Assembly: GCA_023434855.1 (NCBI GenBank) | Contig: JAEYSJ010000098.1 | Coordinates: 1-28,518, forward strand | DNA length: 28,518 nucleotides | DNA from: Bacillota bacterium | GTDB lineage: Bacteria; Bacillota_C; Negativicutes; JAEYSJ01 | Direction of reading: 5' to 3' | Shown: positions 1 to 8,618 of the stretch, piece by piece | Layout: the number at the start of each line of letters is the position of its first letter | Position numbering within the stretch: position 1 is the stretch's first letter | The notes under the pieces: model-generated | What the model was told of the DNA's origin: nothing | The model's input: only the letters and a program-made list of their open reading frames with translations | Databases searched by the model: none | Program-made: the position numbers and the translations under genes

Positions 1-3000
1 GCCGGGTGCTGTACACTCCGCCGTTGCGGCAAGAACGCAAACAAAGTATCACCACCAATGTAAAAGGTCAGTCCGGCCTTTGGGGGTACGGAGTTTCCGG
101 CGATCTGCCGGTGATTATGGTCCGGATCGAGAACCGGGCCAATATGAAGTTTGTGGTTAATCTGCTGACTGGGCACGAATATTTGCGCCGTCTGGGGTTA
201 CTTTTCGATTTGGTCATATTGAACGAATCAGCGTCAGGCTATCAGGCGGATTTACAGGATGCTTTACGGCGGGCAGTGGAGCAAGTCGTTAACTGGCACG
301 GCGCAAGGCCGGGCGGCGTTTTTATCATCAATGCCGGCCAATTGCCGAACGAAGACAGGACACTCCTCTATGCCGCCGCCCGTGTTGTGCTGCGGGCGGA
401 CGGTCCCAGCTTCAAGACACAGTCCAAACTGCCTCGGCAAAATATCGTTTTTCCGGTGCCCTTCAAGGCGACACGGCCGTTAACCGGGCCTGGTGCGCCT
501 GTGCCGGAGGATGTGCACGAGTTAATGTTCTTCAACGGCTGGGGAGGATTTTCACCTGATGGACGGGAGTATCGGATTGTGCTCAAAAACGGCAATCATC
601 TGCCAGCCCCATGGATTAATGTGCTTGCAAACCGGTGGTTCGGCTGTCTTGTCTCCGAGCTCGGTACAGGTTACACCTGGTGGCGTAACAGCCGGGAGTG
701 CAAGCTGACCCCGTGGTCTAACGATCCAGTGCTCGATCCGCCGGGTGAAATATGTTATTTGCGGGACGAAGAGAGCGGTGAGCAATGGTCTGCCACGCCA
801 TCCACGGTACACACTGACCAGCCTTACGTCGTTACCCACGGTCGGGGGTTCACCCGTTTTTACCATGAGAGACATGGTATTAGGCAGGAAATGACCGTTT
901 TTGTTGCTCTTGATGACCCTGTCAAGATAGTCGAATTACGGTTAAACAACAAGAGCGCCGAACAGCGGCGCCTTTCCGTCACTTATTATGCAGAGTGGGT
1001 GTTGGGTGTGCAGCGCCAGACAAATGCTTCTTTCATTATTACAGAGTGGGATAATTCTGCCGGGATTATACTGGCGCGCAATGCCTATCAGGAGGTATTT
1101 CGCGACGCATACGCCTTTTTAGGTGTTTTTTCGCAGCCGGAAATACCTGATAAGCCGCCGGCATTGGCAAAAATTACGGCGAAGCGGAATGCTGCTACAG
1201 AGGATCTATCCTGGACGGCAGACCGCAGTGAATTCCTTGGCCGCAACGGCACCTTGGAAAACCCGGCGGCTATGGGCCGGGAGCACCTGTCAGGGCAAAC
1301 AGGGCCTTTTTATGATGCTTGCGGCGCAATACAAACCATGCTTATGCTGGAGCCTGGAGCCGAACAGACACTCTATATCCTGCTTGGGTGCGAACATTCC
1401 CGGGATGCCGCTGTTGAGCTGGCCCACAAATACCGTCAAGCCCGTATTTGTGGCCAGGCTTTTGCAATGGTGCAAGAATTCTGGGATGATGTTCTGGACC
1501 AGATCACGGTTTCCACTCCCAGCCCGGAGATGGATTTGCTATTAAATGGCTGGCTGTTATATCAGACCCTTGGCTGCAGAATATGGGCAAGGTCCGCTTT
1601 TTACCAGGCCGGAGGCGCATATGGTTTTCGCGATCAATTGCAGGATTCCCTGGCGCTCCTGCATTCCCGCCCAGATTTTACGCGAACGCAAATTATGCTG
1701 CACGCCGGGCATCAATATGAGGAAGGCGATGTGCAGCACTGGTGGCATGAAGAGACGCAACGCGGCATTCGCACGCGTTTTTCCGACGATTTACTATGGT
1801 TGCCCTATGCTGTCGGACGGTATATCGAACATACAGGGGACGACAGTATCCTTGAAGAAGTGGTGCCATTTCTTCACAGTGAACCTTTGGCGGAGGGTGA
1901 GCACGAACGCTACGAGCCTACCCAAATTTCTACCCGGAGCGGCACCATCTTTGAGCATTGTTTACAGGCGATTGACAGGGCTATACAGCATTTCGGTGAG
2001 CACAAGCTGCCGCTGATCGGGATCGGTGACTGGAACGACGGTATGAGCTGTGTCGGTGCTGAAGGACGTGGTGAGAGCGTGTGGCTGGGCTGGTTTCTCT
2101 CAGACGTACTGAACCGGTTTGCGGATTTATGCCGGCAGCGTGGCTGGCTGGAGCGAGCGGGACACTACCGGGATGTATGCAAACAACTTGCTGCTTCCCT
2201 TGACGAGCATGGCTGGGATGGGCAGTGGTACCGGCGGGCTTTCACTGACGCCGGACAATGGCTGGGTTCGATATACAGTGAAGAATGCCGTATTGATGCC
2301 ATTGCCCAGTCATGGTCAGTCATCTCCGGGTTCGCACCTAAGGAGAAAGCACTGCAGGCAATGCAGTCATTTGACCGCGAACTGGTGGATCGCGACCTTG
2401 CCGTCGCGCGTCTTCTGACGCCGCCTTTTGATCATACTGATCCGAGTCCCGGCTACATTCAGGGCTACCCGCCCGGTATCCGCGAAAATGGGGCGCAGTA
2501 TACCCATGGTGTCATATGGAGTATTATTGCATGGTGCGGACTTGGCAATGGAGATAAAGCCTATGAATTGTTCCAACTGCTGAATCCGCTTAACCATACG
2601 CGTACCCCCGGTGAAGTGCGGCAGTATGCCGGTGAACCTTATGTAATGGCGGCGGACGTTTACACGGCGGAGCCGCACCAGGGACGCGCCGGCTGGACAT
2701 GGTACACCGGTGCGGCAGGCTGGATGTATCAGGCAGGAGTTGAGTGGATCCTTGGCCTTCACCGTCGTGGCAACCGGCTATTTATTCGTCCATGCATTCC
2801 CAGCGAATGGCCGGAGTTTTCCGTCAGCTACCGTTTCGGCAATACATGCTACCATATTACTGTCAAAAATCCCTCGCACAAGTCCGGCGGAGTAGCTGGT
2901 TTTCAAATTGATGGGAAGGATGTTGCACTTTCGGAGCAAAGTGTAAAAGATGGTCCTTACGTCAAGTTGCACGATGACGGGCAGGGCCATCAAGTTATTC

Positions 3001-3011
3001 TGATAATGTAG
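1..3011 (+). CDS. Cyclic beta-1,2-glucan synthase, C-terminal part (GH94 domain), 5' truncated by window edge
   Basis: The frame is open to the left edge, so the gene begins outside the window; about 1,000 C-terminal residues are visible. The sequence resembles the C-terminal half of NdvB/Cgs proteins (roughly 2,800 aa), which polymerise UDP-glucose into cyclic beta-1,2-glucan; in that family the GH94 phosphorylase-like end controls chain length. Evidence: an SGLWGYGVSGDLP block near the visible start, the phosphorylase motif GDWNDGM (Asp675 and Asp678 counted from the GTG at position 6; one of these is the expected general acid), and the terminal blocks PPGIRENGAQYTHG, EPYVMAADVY and GWTWYTGAAGWMYQ, typical of GH94 enzymes. 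A free-standing cellobiose or laminaribiose phosphorylase would be shorter and would not carry the N-terminal glucan-synthase-like block. The gene is visibly GC-richer than the membrane-protein gene downstream. It ends just before a strong terminator. Family assignment is secure; the product is inferred. Confidence 0.88.
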   Translation, partial: RVLYTPPLRQERKQSITTNVKGQSGLWGYGVSGDLPVIMVRIENRANMKFVVNLLTGHEYLRRLGLLFDLVILNESASGYQADLQDALRRAVEQVVNWHGARPGGVFIINAGQLPNEDRTLLYAAARVVLRADGPSFKTQSKLPRQNIVFPVPFKATRPLTGPGAPVPEDVHELMFFNGWGGFSPDGREYRIVLKNGNHLPAPWINVLANRWFGCLVSELGTGYTWWRNSRECKLTPWSNDPVLDPPGEICYLRDEESGEQWSATPSTVHTDQPYVVTHGRGFTRFYHERHGIRQEMTVFVALDDPVKIVELRLNNKSAEQRRLSVTYYAEWVLGVQRQTNASFIITEWDNSAGIILARNAYQEVFRDAYAFLGVFSQPEIPDKPPALAKITAKRNAATEDLSWTADRSEFLGRNGTLENPAAMGREHLSGQTGPFYDACGAIQTMLMLEPGAEQTLYILLGCEHSRDAAVELAHKYRQARICGQAFAMVQEFWDDVLDQITVSTPSPEMDLLLNGWLLYQTLGCRIWARSAFYQAGGAYGFRDQLQDSLALLHSRPDFTRTQIMLHAGHQYEEGDVQHWWHEETQRGIRTRFSDDLLWLPYAVGRYIEHTGDDSILEEVVPFLHSEPLAEGEHERYEPTQISTRSGTIFEHCLQAIDRAIQHFGEHKLPLIGIGDWNDGMSCVGAEGRGESVWLGWFLSDVLNRFADLCRQRGWLERAGHYRDVCKQLAASLDEHGWDGQWYRRAFTDAGQWLGSIYSEECRIDAIAQSWSVISGFAPKEKALQAMQSFDRELVDRDLAVARLLTPPFDHTDPSPGYIQGYPPGIRENGAQYTHGVIWSIIAWCGLGNGDKAYELFQLLNPLNHTRTPGEVRQYAGEPYVMAADVYTAEPHQGRAGWTWYTGAAGWMYQAGVEWILGLHRRGNRLFIRPCIPSEWPEFSVSYRFGNTCYHITVKNPSHKSGGVAGFQIDGKDVALSEQSVKDGPYVKLHDDGQGHQVILIM

Positions 3012-3031
3012 GCGAAGAAAAATAATTTATT

Positions 3032-3073
3032 AAAAAGGCAAGTTCCTGATTGTAGTAAGGAACTTGCCTTTTT
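3032..3073 (+). terminator. Rho-independent terminator after the glucan synthase gene
   Basis: Perfect 16-bp inverted repeat (3032-3047 with 3058-3073, core AAGGCAAGTTCCT) around a 10-nt loop, with A and T runs at its ends, so it could act in both directions. It sits 20 bases after the stop codon. Confidence 0.9.
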
Positions 3074-3183
3074 AATTGGTTTTACGGTTATTGGAAATTA
3101 AGTAATCAGTGCCGGTATACTACTCAGAATAAAAACTTCTCCAATGCAAAGACTATTACAGATATTAATATAGGAGCCAGTGT

Positions 3184-4044
3184 ATGCAATCTTCATTTTG
3201 GAGCAATACAATTTGGTACATTTTATTGGCAGTACCTAGCTTTATTAGTATAGCATTTACATTATATAAATCGAGTAACCGCAATTTTATCTGCGGGTTT
3301 AGTATGGCTGTGCTAGGTTTAACGTTTTTTGCTGAAACAGGTATACTAACACTTTTTAATGGATATCGTTACTTACCCAAAATAAGTAGCGATTCTTTTC
3401 TAGATGCAATTATCGGCAACTACTTTTCCCAGTTTTTCCTTACAACAGGTGTAGTATTAATTATTGTATATAAAATGCCAACGATTTGGAATTTTATTTT
3501 CGCAGGGATAAATTATTCTATTGAAAATTTATTCATAAAACTTGGGATATATCAGCATTTCTGGTATAAAACATGGTTTACTCCTATAGTAGTATTGCTA
3601 ATGCTTTGGGTTGTTAGGAAATGGTATTACCACATGCTTGATTATCCTAAGAAGTACATTTATTACCTGACGCTATATACTGGAGCAAATGCGCTCGTTT
3701 CATTTGTTGCTGTTTTTCCCATTTATGCATTTTCGATACAAGTTATTAATGTTAGTTTTGGATGGGGATTTTTTAGAGAGCAAGCCATTCTTATCGTCTC
3801 TTATAGATCTATTTTAATAGCAATAATGATTATTTTATATCGAATGAGATTAAAATGGATATGGACCGCGCTCGGTTTTGCATTTTTATTTATGCTCCAA
3901 TACATTTTAATGAGAATTGATTTCTTAACTATTAAGGAAGGACTATTTTCAATAATAACGTTCATATTCTTGTTCGGAGCTTATTTTTCGGTGGCAATTG
4001 TTGATTATTTGCTCGGCAAAGGAAGTGCCGCCACTCAATCTTGA
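3184..4044 (+). CDS. Multi-pass integral membrane protein of unknown function
   Basis: 286 residues, strongly hydrophobic, with about eight probable membrane spans separated by short basic or aromatic loops. No catalytic motif or recognised family is visible. Start ATG follows AGGAG at 3172-3176 with a 7-nt spacer. A possible promoter (TTGGAA at 3091, TATACT at 3116) has a long 19-nt spacer, so it is weak. The gene stands alone between the preceding terminator and the convergent MocR gene. Its DNA is markedly AT-richer than both neighbours, which could mean recent acquisition. After its TGA a different frame continues as coding-like sequence to a stop at 4131-4133, so the C-terminus may have been changed by a frameshift. 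It is a real gene by length and RBS; function is not assignable. Confidence 0.75.
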   Translation: MQSSFWSNTIWYILLAVPSFISIAFTLYKSSNRNFICGFSMAVLGLTFFAETGILTLFNGYRYLPKISSDSFLDAIIGNYFSQFFLTTGVVLIIVYKMPTIWNFIFAGINYSIENLFIKLGIYQHFWYKTWFTPIVVLLMLWVVRKWYYHMLDYPKKYIYYLTLYTGANALVSFVAVFPIYAFSIQVINVSFGWGFFREQAILIVSYRSILIAIMIILYRMRLKWIWTALGFAFLFMLQYILMRIDFLTIKEGLFSIITFIFLFGAYFSVAIVDYLLGKGSAATQS

Positions 4045-4219
4045 AGGATTCTCCCAACGCACAAGAAAATCAAACCTTTCAGCAATTTGCTGGGGGACTT
4101 TTTCGTATTTTCGAACCAATAACGAAGCATTGAAACGGCAGCCTACCCTTTGTTTGTTAATGGCTATGGCTCAAAATAGAAGTCCCTAATTGTCGCCATT
4201 CGCCATTTTAGCTTGATCA

Positions 4220-5677
4220 TTAAATCATTTCTTCGATAAGTTCGGCCAGCCTGCGCAAACCCCTGTCTAAGGTGGTCAAGTCAGCATAAGCATAGGAAAT
4301 GCGGATGCATTGATTTTTCGAAAAGTCATAAACATTTCCGGGGTTGATCAGCAGATTTTCATTAAGGGCCACAGTAAACAATTTATCGGTAGAAATATTC
4401 CTGTTTAATTTTAGCCAGATATAAAAACCTCCTGCCGGAATATTCCAGGTGGCAATATCCTTATAGCGGCTTGCCAGCATTTCAAGAACCATGTCGCGCC
4501 GCTGGCGCAGATGATTGCGCAGTATATTGAGGTGTTCATCATAGAGGCCGCTTTGCAGCCATTCGGTCAGGACCCATTGGGAAAGAGAGCTCGCGCCATA
4601 ATCTGTCTGCATTTTGATATCTCCCAGCCGTTCAACCACCGACTCCGGGCCTGCCAGCCACCCCAGGCGCAGTCCCGGAGCGAGGGATTTTGACACAGTG
4701 CCCACATACAGGACCATTCCGGTCGGGTCTTTCGCTTTGAGTGGCAGCGGGGGAGTTTCCTCCAGCCATAGTTCCCTGTAGGCATCATCTTCGATGATTG
4801 GCAGCCTGTTGCTTTGGCACCATTCCAGCAGTGCCGACCGCCGCTCTGCGGACATTACCGTTCCGGTCGGGTTATGAAAGGTAGGAATGGTATAGAGGAG
4901 AGCTGTATCGTTTATGGACTTTTTGTTTACGATCATTTGCGGCAGGATGCCGCGCTGGTCCATCGGGACCCCGGTAAGGGTCATGCCTGACGACTGGAAA
5001 ACTTGCAGTGATTTCAGATAGGACGGGATTTCGACATAAACCGTCGAGCCTGGCTGCAGCATCCCGACGGAAATAAGCTGCAGTGCCTGCAGCGAACCGG
5101 AAACAATCAGTATGCACGATGGCGGCAAGTGAATATCGTACTTGGTCAGATATTGGCTCAAAGCTTGCCGTAATTCCGGCAGACCAAGGGGCCCCAAGTA
5201 GTTCAGGGAATTGACGCGGTCAGAGATTCTTCCCAGAACTTTTTTCATCATCTGGTGGGGGAATAATTCAGGAGAAACCTCACCGGTGCTCAGGCGGGTA
5301 ATTCCTGCAGTTAATTCAAGCTTATTGATGATCTGGATGGTGGGAGAATTGGCCTTGTGAATTCCGGAGTTAATATAATTCTGCCAGTTGGGGGGAGGCG
5401 TCGAAAGCATCAGGGACCAGGTATTATTTATTATTTTGGTGCCTTGGCCAAATTTGCCCTCAACCAATCCCTGGGCCTTCAGTTCTTCCAGCGCTTCTAC
5501 AACTGTGCTGCGATTTACGGCGAATAATCTTGCCAGGGTGCGCTGTGCCGGAAGCTTGTCACCGATATGCCAGGCCCCTTCAGCAATCTTATTGCTTACA
5601 AAATTGACAATTTGTCTGTACACCGGAATACCGGCATTTTTATCTGGTTTCCAATCTATACCCAGCATAGTTTTCAC
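4220..5677 (-). CDS. MocR-type (GntR/aminotransferase-like) transcriptional regulator
   Basis: 485 residues, the normal length for this family. The N-terminal GntR winged helix spans about residues 12-80 (PVYRQIVNFV, GDKLPAQRTLARLFAVNRST, VEGKFGQGT), followed by a fold-type I aminotransferase-like domain with HNPTGTVMS, EDDAYREL and the PLP-lysine motif TVSKSLAPGLRLGW (Lys330). Family members use PLP or its adducts as effector and usually act on a divergent target gene. Start ATG is preceded by GAGGTG with a 7-nt spacer. It is divergent from a real aminotransferase gene at 5810 with about 130 bp between them, which makes that gene the likely target. The two proteins are separate families: this one carries the DNA-binding domain. 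Which amino acid pathway is controlled cannot be read from the sequence. Confidence 0.93.
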   Translation of the reverse strand: MKTMLGIDWKPDKNAGIPVYRQIVNFVSNKIAEGAWHIGDKLPAQRTLARLFAVNRSTVVEALEELKAQGLVEGKFGQGTKIINNTWSLMLSTPPPNWQNYINSGIHKANSPTIQIINKLELTAGITRLSTGEVSPELFPHQMMKKVLGRISDRVNSLNYLGPLGLPELRQALSQYLTKYDIHLPPSCILIVSGSLQALQLISVGMLQPGSTVYVEIPSYLKSLQVFQSSGMTLTGVPMDQRGILPQMIVNKKSINDTALLYTIPTFHNPTGTVMSAERRSALLEWCQSNRLPIIEDDAYRELWLEETPPLPLKAKDPTGMVLYVGTVSKSLAPGLRLGWLAGPESVVERLGDIKMQTDYGASSLSQWVLTEWLQSGLYDEHLNILRNHLRQRRDMVLEMLASRYKDIATWNIPAGGFYIWLKLNRNISTDKLFTVALNENLLINPGNVYDFSKNQCIRISYAYADLTTLDRGLRRLAELIEEMI

Positions 5678-5707
5678 CTCGGCGGATTGTTATTTATTGT
5701 TATTCTT

Positions 5708-5737
5708 ATTATAAAACTTGGTTGGCCTTAAATTCAA
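5708..5737 (-). promoter_or_regulatory. Sigma-A-like promoter of the MocR regulator gene
   Basis: On the minus strand TTGAAT (5737-5732) and TATAAT (5713-5708) are separated by 18 bp, about 30 bp upstream of the start codon. It overlaps the zone of TTGG repeats that could bind the regulator, fitting autoregulation. Confidence 0.6.
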
Positions 5738-5777
5738 CATGTTGGATGGATACAAAAACCAAATTGGCGATTACAAT
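5718..5777 (+). promoter_or_regulatory. Candidate MocR operator and weak divergent promoter
   Basis: Two near-identical direct repeats, TTGGTTGG (5718-5725) and TTGGATGG (5742-5749), lie 24 bp apart, followed by CCAAATTGG (5759-5767) and a -10-like TACAAT (5772-5777) facing the aminotransferase gene. No good -35 is visible for that promoter, as expected if it needs an activator. MocR proteins typically bind direct repeats in divergent intergenic regions; binding here is inferred. Confidence 0.35.
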
Positions 5778-5809
5778 ATAAGCAAAAACAAATAAGGTTG
5801 GTGTTCGTC

Positions 5810-6946
5810 ATGCGGATAAATGATTTTAAACTGGAGATTTATTTCGATAAGTATGAATTTACGGCCCCGCTCTTACTATGCCAGTCTGATTGTGAATCAA
5901 TGGCCATTGAGGATTTGCTCGCATTTGAGCAAGGGGCGGAAGAAAGATTTAAAAAAAGTTGGTTGGGATATACCGAGGCAAAAGGCAGTCACGAATTGCG
6001 GGAAGAGATCGCCAGGCTTTATGAAAATATCCCGGCTGATGGCATTCTTGTGCATGTCGGTGCCCAAGAGGCTATTTTCAGTTACATGAATGTCATCCTA
6101 AATCCCGGAGACCACGTAATTTGCATGTTTCCCATATATCAATCCCTGTTTGAGGTAGCGGCAGCCATCGGCTGTGAGGTTTCCCAGTGGGAACTCCGGC
6201 AGGGCTGCGCCGGTTGGGAGCTTGATATGGATGAACTCCGGCAGCTTATAAAGCCCAACACTAGGGTAATTGTTCTGAACCTTCCCAACAACCCGACAGG
6301 CTACCTCTTAAGTGTAGCCGAAATGGGCGAAATAGCAGCAATAGCCCGCAAGCATAACCTCCATGTATTTTCCGATGAAGTGTACAAAGGACTGGAACTT
6401 GATGGGCAAAAACGTCCATGGTTTGCCGACATTTATGAAAATGCGGTTTCTTTGGGAGTCATGTCCAAAGCCTACGGGCTTGCCGGTCTCAGAATAGGCT
6501 GGATCGCGACCCACAATCGGGAGATATATGACAGAATGGTGCGGTTTAAGCACTATTTGTCCATTTGCAGCAGTGGTCCCAGTGAATTCTTAGCAGCGCT
6601 GGCTCTGCGTCATGGCGAAGTTATCCTTAAACGAAATTTTTCCCTCATCCAGTCTCACTTGGCAATAGCCGATGGATTTTTCGCAAAATACCCTGGCCTG
6701 TTTGTCAACAACCGACCAATGGGAGGCCCGATTGCTTTTCATCATATCAATATCTCTCAGTCTGTGAAGGAATTCTGTGAAGACTTGGTAACCCAAAAGG
6801 GTGTGCTGCTTTTACCGGCAAATATGTATTCTTTTTCTGGAAATTACTTCAGGATGGGATATGGACGCAAGAACTTTGCCACCTGTTTGTCGGTTTTAGA
6901 AGAGTATATCGTAGAGAATCAACTGGCACAAAAGTGCGAGGGTTGA
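5810..6946 (+). CDS. Pyridoxal-phosphate-dependent aminotransferase, class I/II
   Basis: 378 residues from the ATG at 5810. The fold-type I motifs are present in order: NLPNNPTG (carboxylate and cofactor contacts), FSDEVYKGLE (the PLP-pyridine Asp), and the Schiff-base lysine in VMSKAYGLAGLRIGW (Lys220), then a C-terminal arginine region FRMGYGR. Substrate is not evident; such short class I/II enzymes include many amino acid aminotransferases and decarboxylating relatives. The frame is also open from TTG 5798 and GTG 5801; the ATG is chosen because the homology-like sequence begins there, although the only SD-like AAGG is 13 nt upstream, so the start is uncertain. It is transcribed away from the MocR regulator, which probably controls it, and ends at its own terminator. 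Confidence 0.88.
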   Translation: MRINDFKLEIYFDKYEFTAPLLLCQSDCESMAIEDLLAFEQGAEERFKKSWLGYTEAKGSHELREEIARLYENIPADGILVHVGAQEAIFSYMNVILNPGDHVICMFPIYQSLFEVAAAIGCEVSQWELRQGCAGWELDMDELRQLIKPNTRVIVLNLPNNPTGYLLSVAEMGEIAAIARKHNLHVFSDEVYKGLELDGQKRPWFADIYENAVSLGVMSKAYGLAGLRIGWIATHNREIYDRMVRFKHYLSICSSGPSEFLAALALRHGEVILKRNFSLIQSHLAIADGFFAKYPGLFVNNRPMGGPIAFHHINISQSVKEFCEDLVTQKGVLLLPANMYSFSGNYFRMGYGRKNFATCLSVLEEYIVENQLAQKCEG

Positions 6947-6960
6947 AAGCATAATACACA

Positions 6961-6999
6961 TAAACAAGGACTCCATGCGGCAGTCCTTGTTTATTTTTG
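6961..6999 (+). terminator. Terminator after the aminotransferase gene
   Basis: 12-bp perfect stem (6961-6972 with 6982-6993, core AAACAAGGACT), 9-nt loop, followed by a T-rich tract. Confidence 0.88.
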
Positions 7000-7013
7000 T
7001 GGAATTTGGACTA

Positions 7014-7042
7014 TTGACCTGGTTATATATTCTTGATAATAT
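7014..7042 (+). promoter_or_regulatory. Sigma-A promoter of the padR-emrAB-type operon
   Basis: TTGACC (7014-7019) and TAATAT (7037-7042) with a 17-bp spacer. The start region and the following AT-rich imperfect dyads (about 7037-7068, repeated TAATA/ATATA units) are a plausible autoregulatory PadR operator, but no exact operator consensus can be assigned. Confidence 0.6.
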
Positions 7043-7090
7043 TAATAATAATATAAGTAATATAGATAAATGTATAAATGGGGGATTATT

Positions 7091-7462
7091 TTGTCCTTAC
7101 GTAATAACGATTATTTAAGCTACATGCGTTTGGTATTGGGGCTGTACATTCTCAAGATACTACAGCAAGGTCCGGCGCACGGAAATAAACTGGCAGAGGA
7201 AATAAAGCAGCGTACGAAAAATGCTTATACCCCGAATACTAATGCCCTGTATCCGTTACTGCGGGTAATGGAAGATAAGAGCTACATTGTCGGGGAATGG
7301 GACAGCCCTGTTACGCGCGGAAAGCGAATATATACTATTACCGAGGCCGGCATGGCCCGTGTACCGGCACTTGAGTTAATGCTGGAAGAACGACTAAAGC
7401 AGATGGAATGGAAAATAGCGATTTTAAGGGCGGACTTACTCAACAGCGCCTCTCAGACATAG
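7091..7462 (+). CDS. PadR-family transcriptional regulator
   Basis: About 123 residues. PadR winged helix is recognisable: LGLYILKILQQGPAHGNKLAEEI, then NALYPLLRVMEDKSYI and the wing RGKRIYTITEAG, followed by a C-terminal dimerisation helix. PadR repressors commonly control adjacent multidrug or phenolic-stress exporters and are released by ligand binding. The start is assigned to TTG at 7091 because a GGGGGA SD lies 6-8 nt upstream of it; the in-frame ATG at 7070 has no SD. It is the first gene of an operon with the HlyD and DHA2 transporter genes (87-bp gap), so the regulator probably represses its own operon. Confidence 0.9.
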   Translation: MSLRNNDYLSYMRLVLGLYILKILQQGPAHGNKLAEEIKQRTKNAYTPNTNALYPLLRVMEDKSYIVGEWDSPVTRGKRIYTITEAGMARVPALELMLEERLKQMEWKIAILRADLLNSASQT

Positions 7463-7549
7463 GACAGGGATAGCACGATATTCGCTATAAATACAACCAA
7501 TAGATGAACAAGTAAGCTTAATTTACGCGAGAAGCGAGGAAAAAATTTT

Positions 7550-8569
7550 ATGAGTAATGTAACAGCAAAGCTGAGCAATCGTACCATGATTACAATTATT
7601 ATGCTGTTGATTGCGATTTTGGTCATTGGCGGGCTGTGGTGGTGGATTCGGGCCAGCCGGGTTGTTTCAAGTGATGATGCCAGGGTAAAAGGGACGATTG
7701 TCACTGTAAGTGCAAAAGTGAACGGGAGAATCGAAAAATTATTGGTTGGTGAAGGGGACAACGTCAGTGCCGGGCAGGTAATTGCCGTGCTTGAACAGCA
7801 GGAATTCCAGGCGCAGGTAGAGCAGGCCAAGGCCAACCTGGCTATTGCCAAGGCTAAACTGGCAGAAATGGTAGCAGGAAACAGACCCCAGGAAGTTGCT
7901 CAAGCCAATGCTGCGGTTCTGCAGGCAAAAGCGAATTTGGAAAACGCCCGGAAAAATAGTGAACGGGACGAGATACTTTATCAACAAGGCGCCATAGCTG
8001 TTCAGCAAAGAGATGCCAGTAAAACAGCCTGGAATATTGCTCAGGCTCAATATATGTCGGCTTCCGAACAATATAATTTAAGTGCTGAAGGTTCCCGGCA
8101 GGAAGATATCCAAATGGCACGAGCTCAGGTCCAGCAGGCCAGGGCGGCGTTAAAAAACGCCGAGATCCAGCTTGGTGATACCACGATTAAGGCTCCTGTC
8201 TCAGGGGTTGTTGGCCTAAAATCGGTGGAGGAGGGTGAAATCGTTGCCTTCGGGCAACCGCTGTTCAGTGTTACTAATCTTTCCGACGTATGGATTGGGG
8301 CAAATATTGAAGAAACTTACATCGGACGAATTAAAATCGGCCAACAAGTTAATTTTACCATTGACGCTTATCCTGATAAAAATTTCATCGGGCAGGTAAT
8401 TGAAGTCGGGCCTGCATCAGGATCGCAGTTCGCTCTCTTGCCAACGGAGAATACCTCCGCAAACTTTACCAAGGTCACGCAGCGTTTACCGATCAAAATC
8501 AAACCTGTCGATTCCGAGTACGTTCTGAAACCAGGTATGTCAGCTGTAATTAATATAATGACAAAGTAG
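7550..8569 (+). CDS. HlyD/EmrA-family periplasmic adaptor (membrane fusion) protein
   Basis: 339 residues. One N-terminal membrane anchor (about residues 11-33, IIMLLIAILVIGGLWWWI), a first lipoyl half (KVNGRIEKLLVGEGDNVSAGQVI), a long Ala/Gln-rich coiled-coil hairpin (about residues 85-215), the second lipoyl half (IKAPVSGVVGLKSVEEGEIVAFGQPLF) and a beta-barrel region (VWIGANIEETYIGRIKIGQQV). It bridges an inner-membrane DHA2 transporter to an outer-membrane channel. GAGGA lies 10 nt before the ATG. The transporter gene follows 49 bp downstream. A TolC-family gene lies at the far right of the window, but it is a separate unit, so partnership is only possible. The presence of this adaptor supports a diderm envelope. 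Confidence 0.93.
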   Translation: MSNVTAKLSNRTMITIIMLLIAILVIGGLWWWIRASRVVSSDDARVKGTIVTVSAKVNGRIEKLLVGEGDNVSAGQVIAVLEQQEFQAQVEQAKANLAIAKAKLAEMVAGNRPQEVAQANAAVLQAKANLENARKNSERDEILYQQGAIAVQQRDASKTAWNIAQAQYMSASEQYNLSAEGSRQEDIQMARAQVQQARAALKNAEIQLGDTTIKAPVSGVVGLKSVEEGEIVAFGQPLFSVTNLSDVWIGANIEETYIGRIKIGQQVNFTIDAYPDKNFIGQVIEVGPASGSQFALLPTENTSANFTKVTQRLPIKIKPVDSEYVLKPGMSAVINIMTK

Positions 8570-8618
8570 ATAAGTAATATTGCTGAATCTTGGAAAATAT
8601 GAGTGGAAGGCTGTTGAA

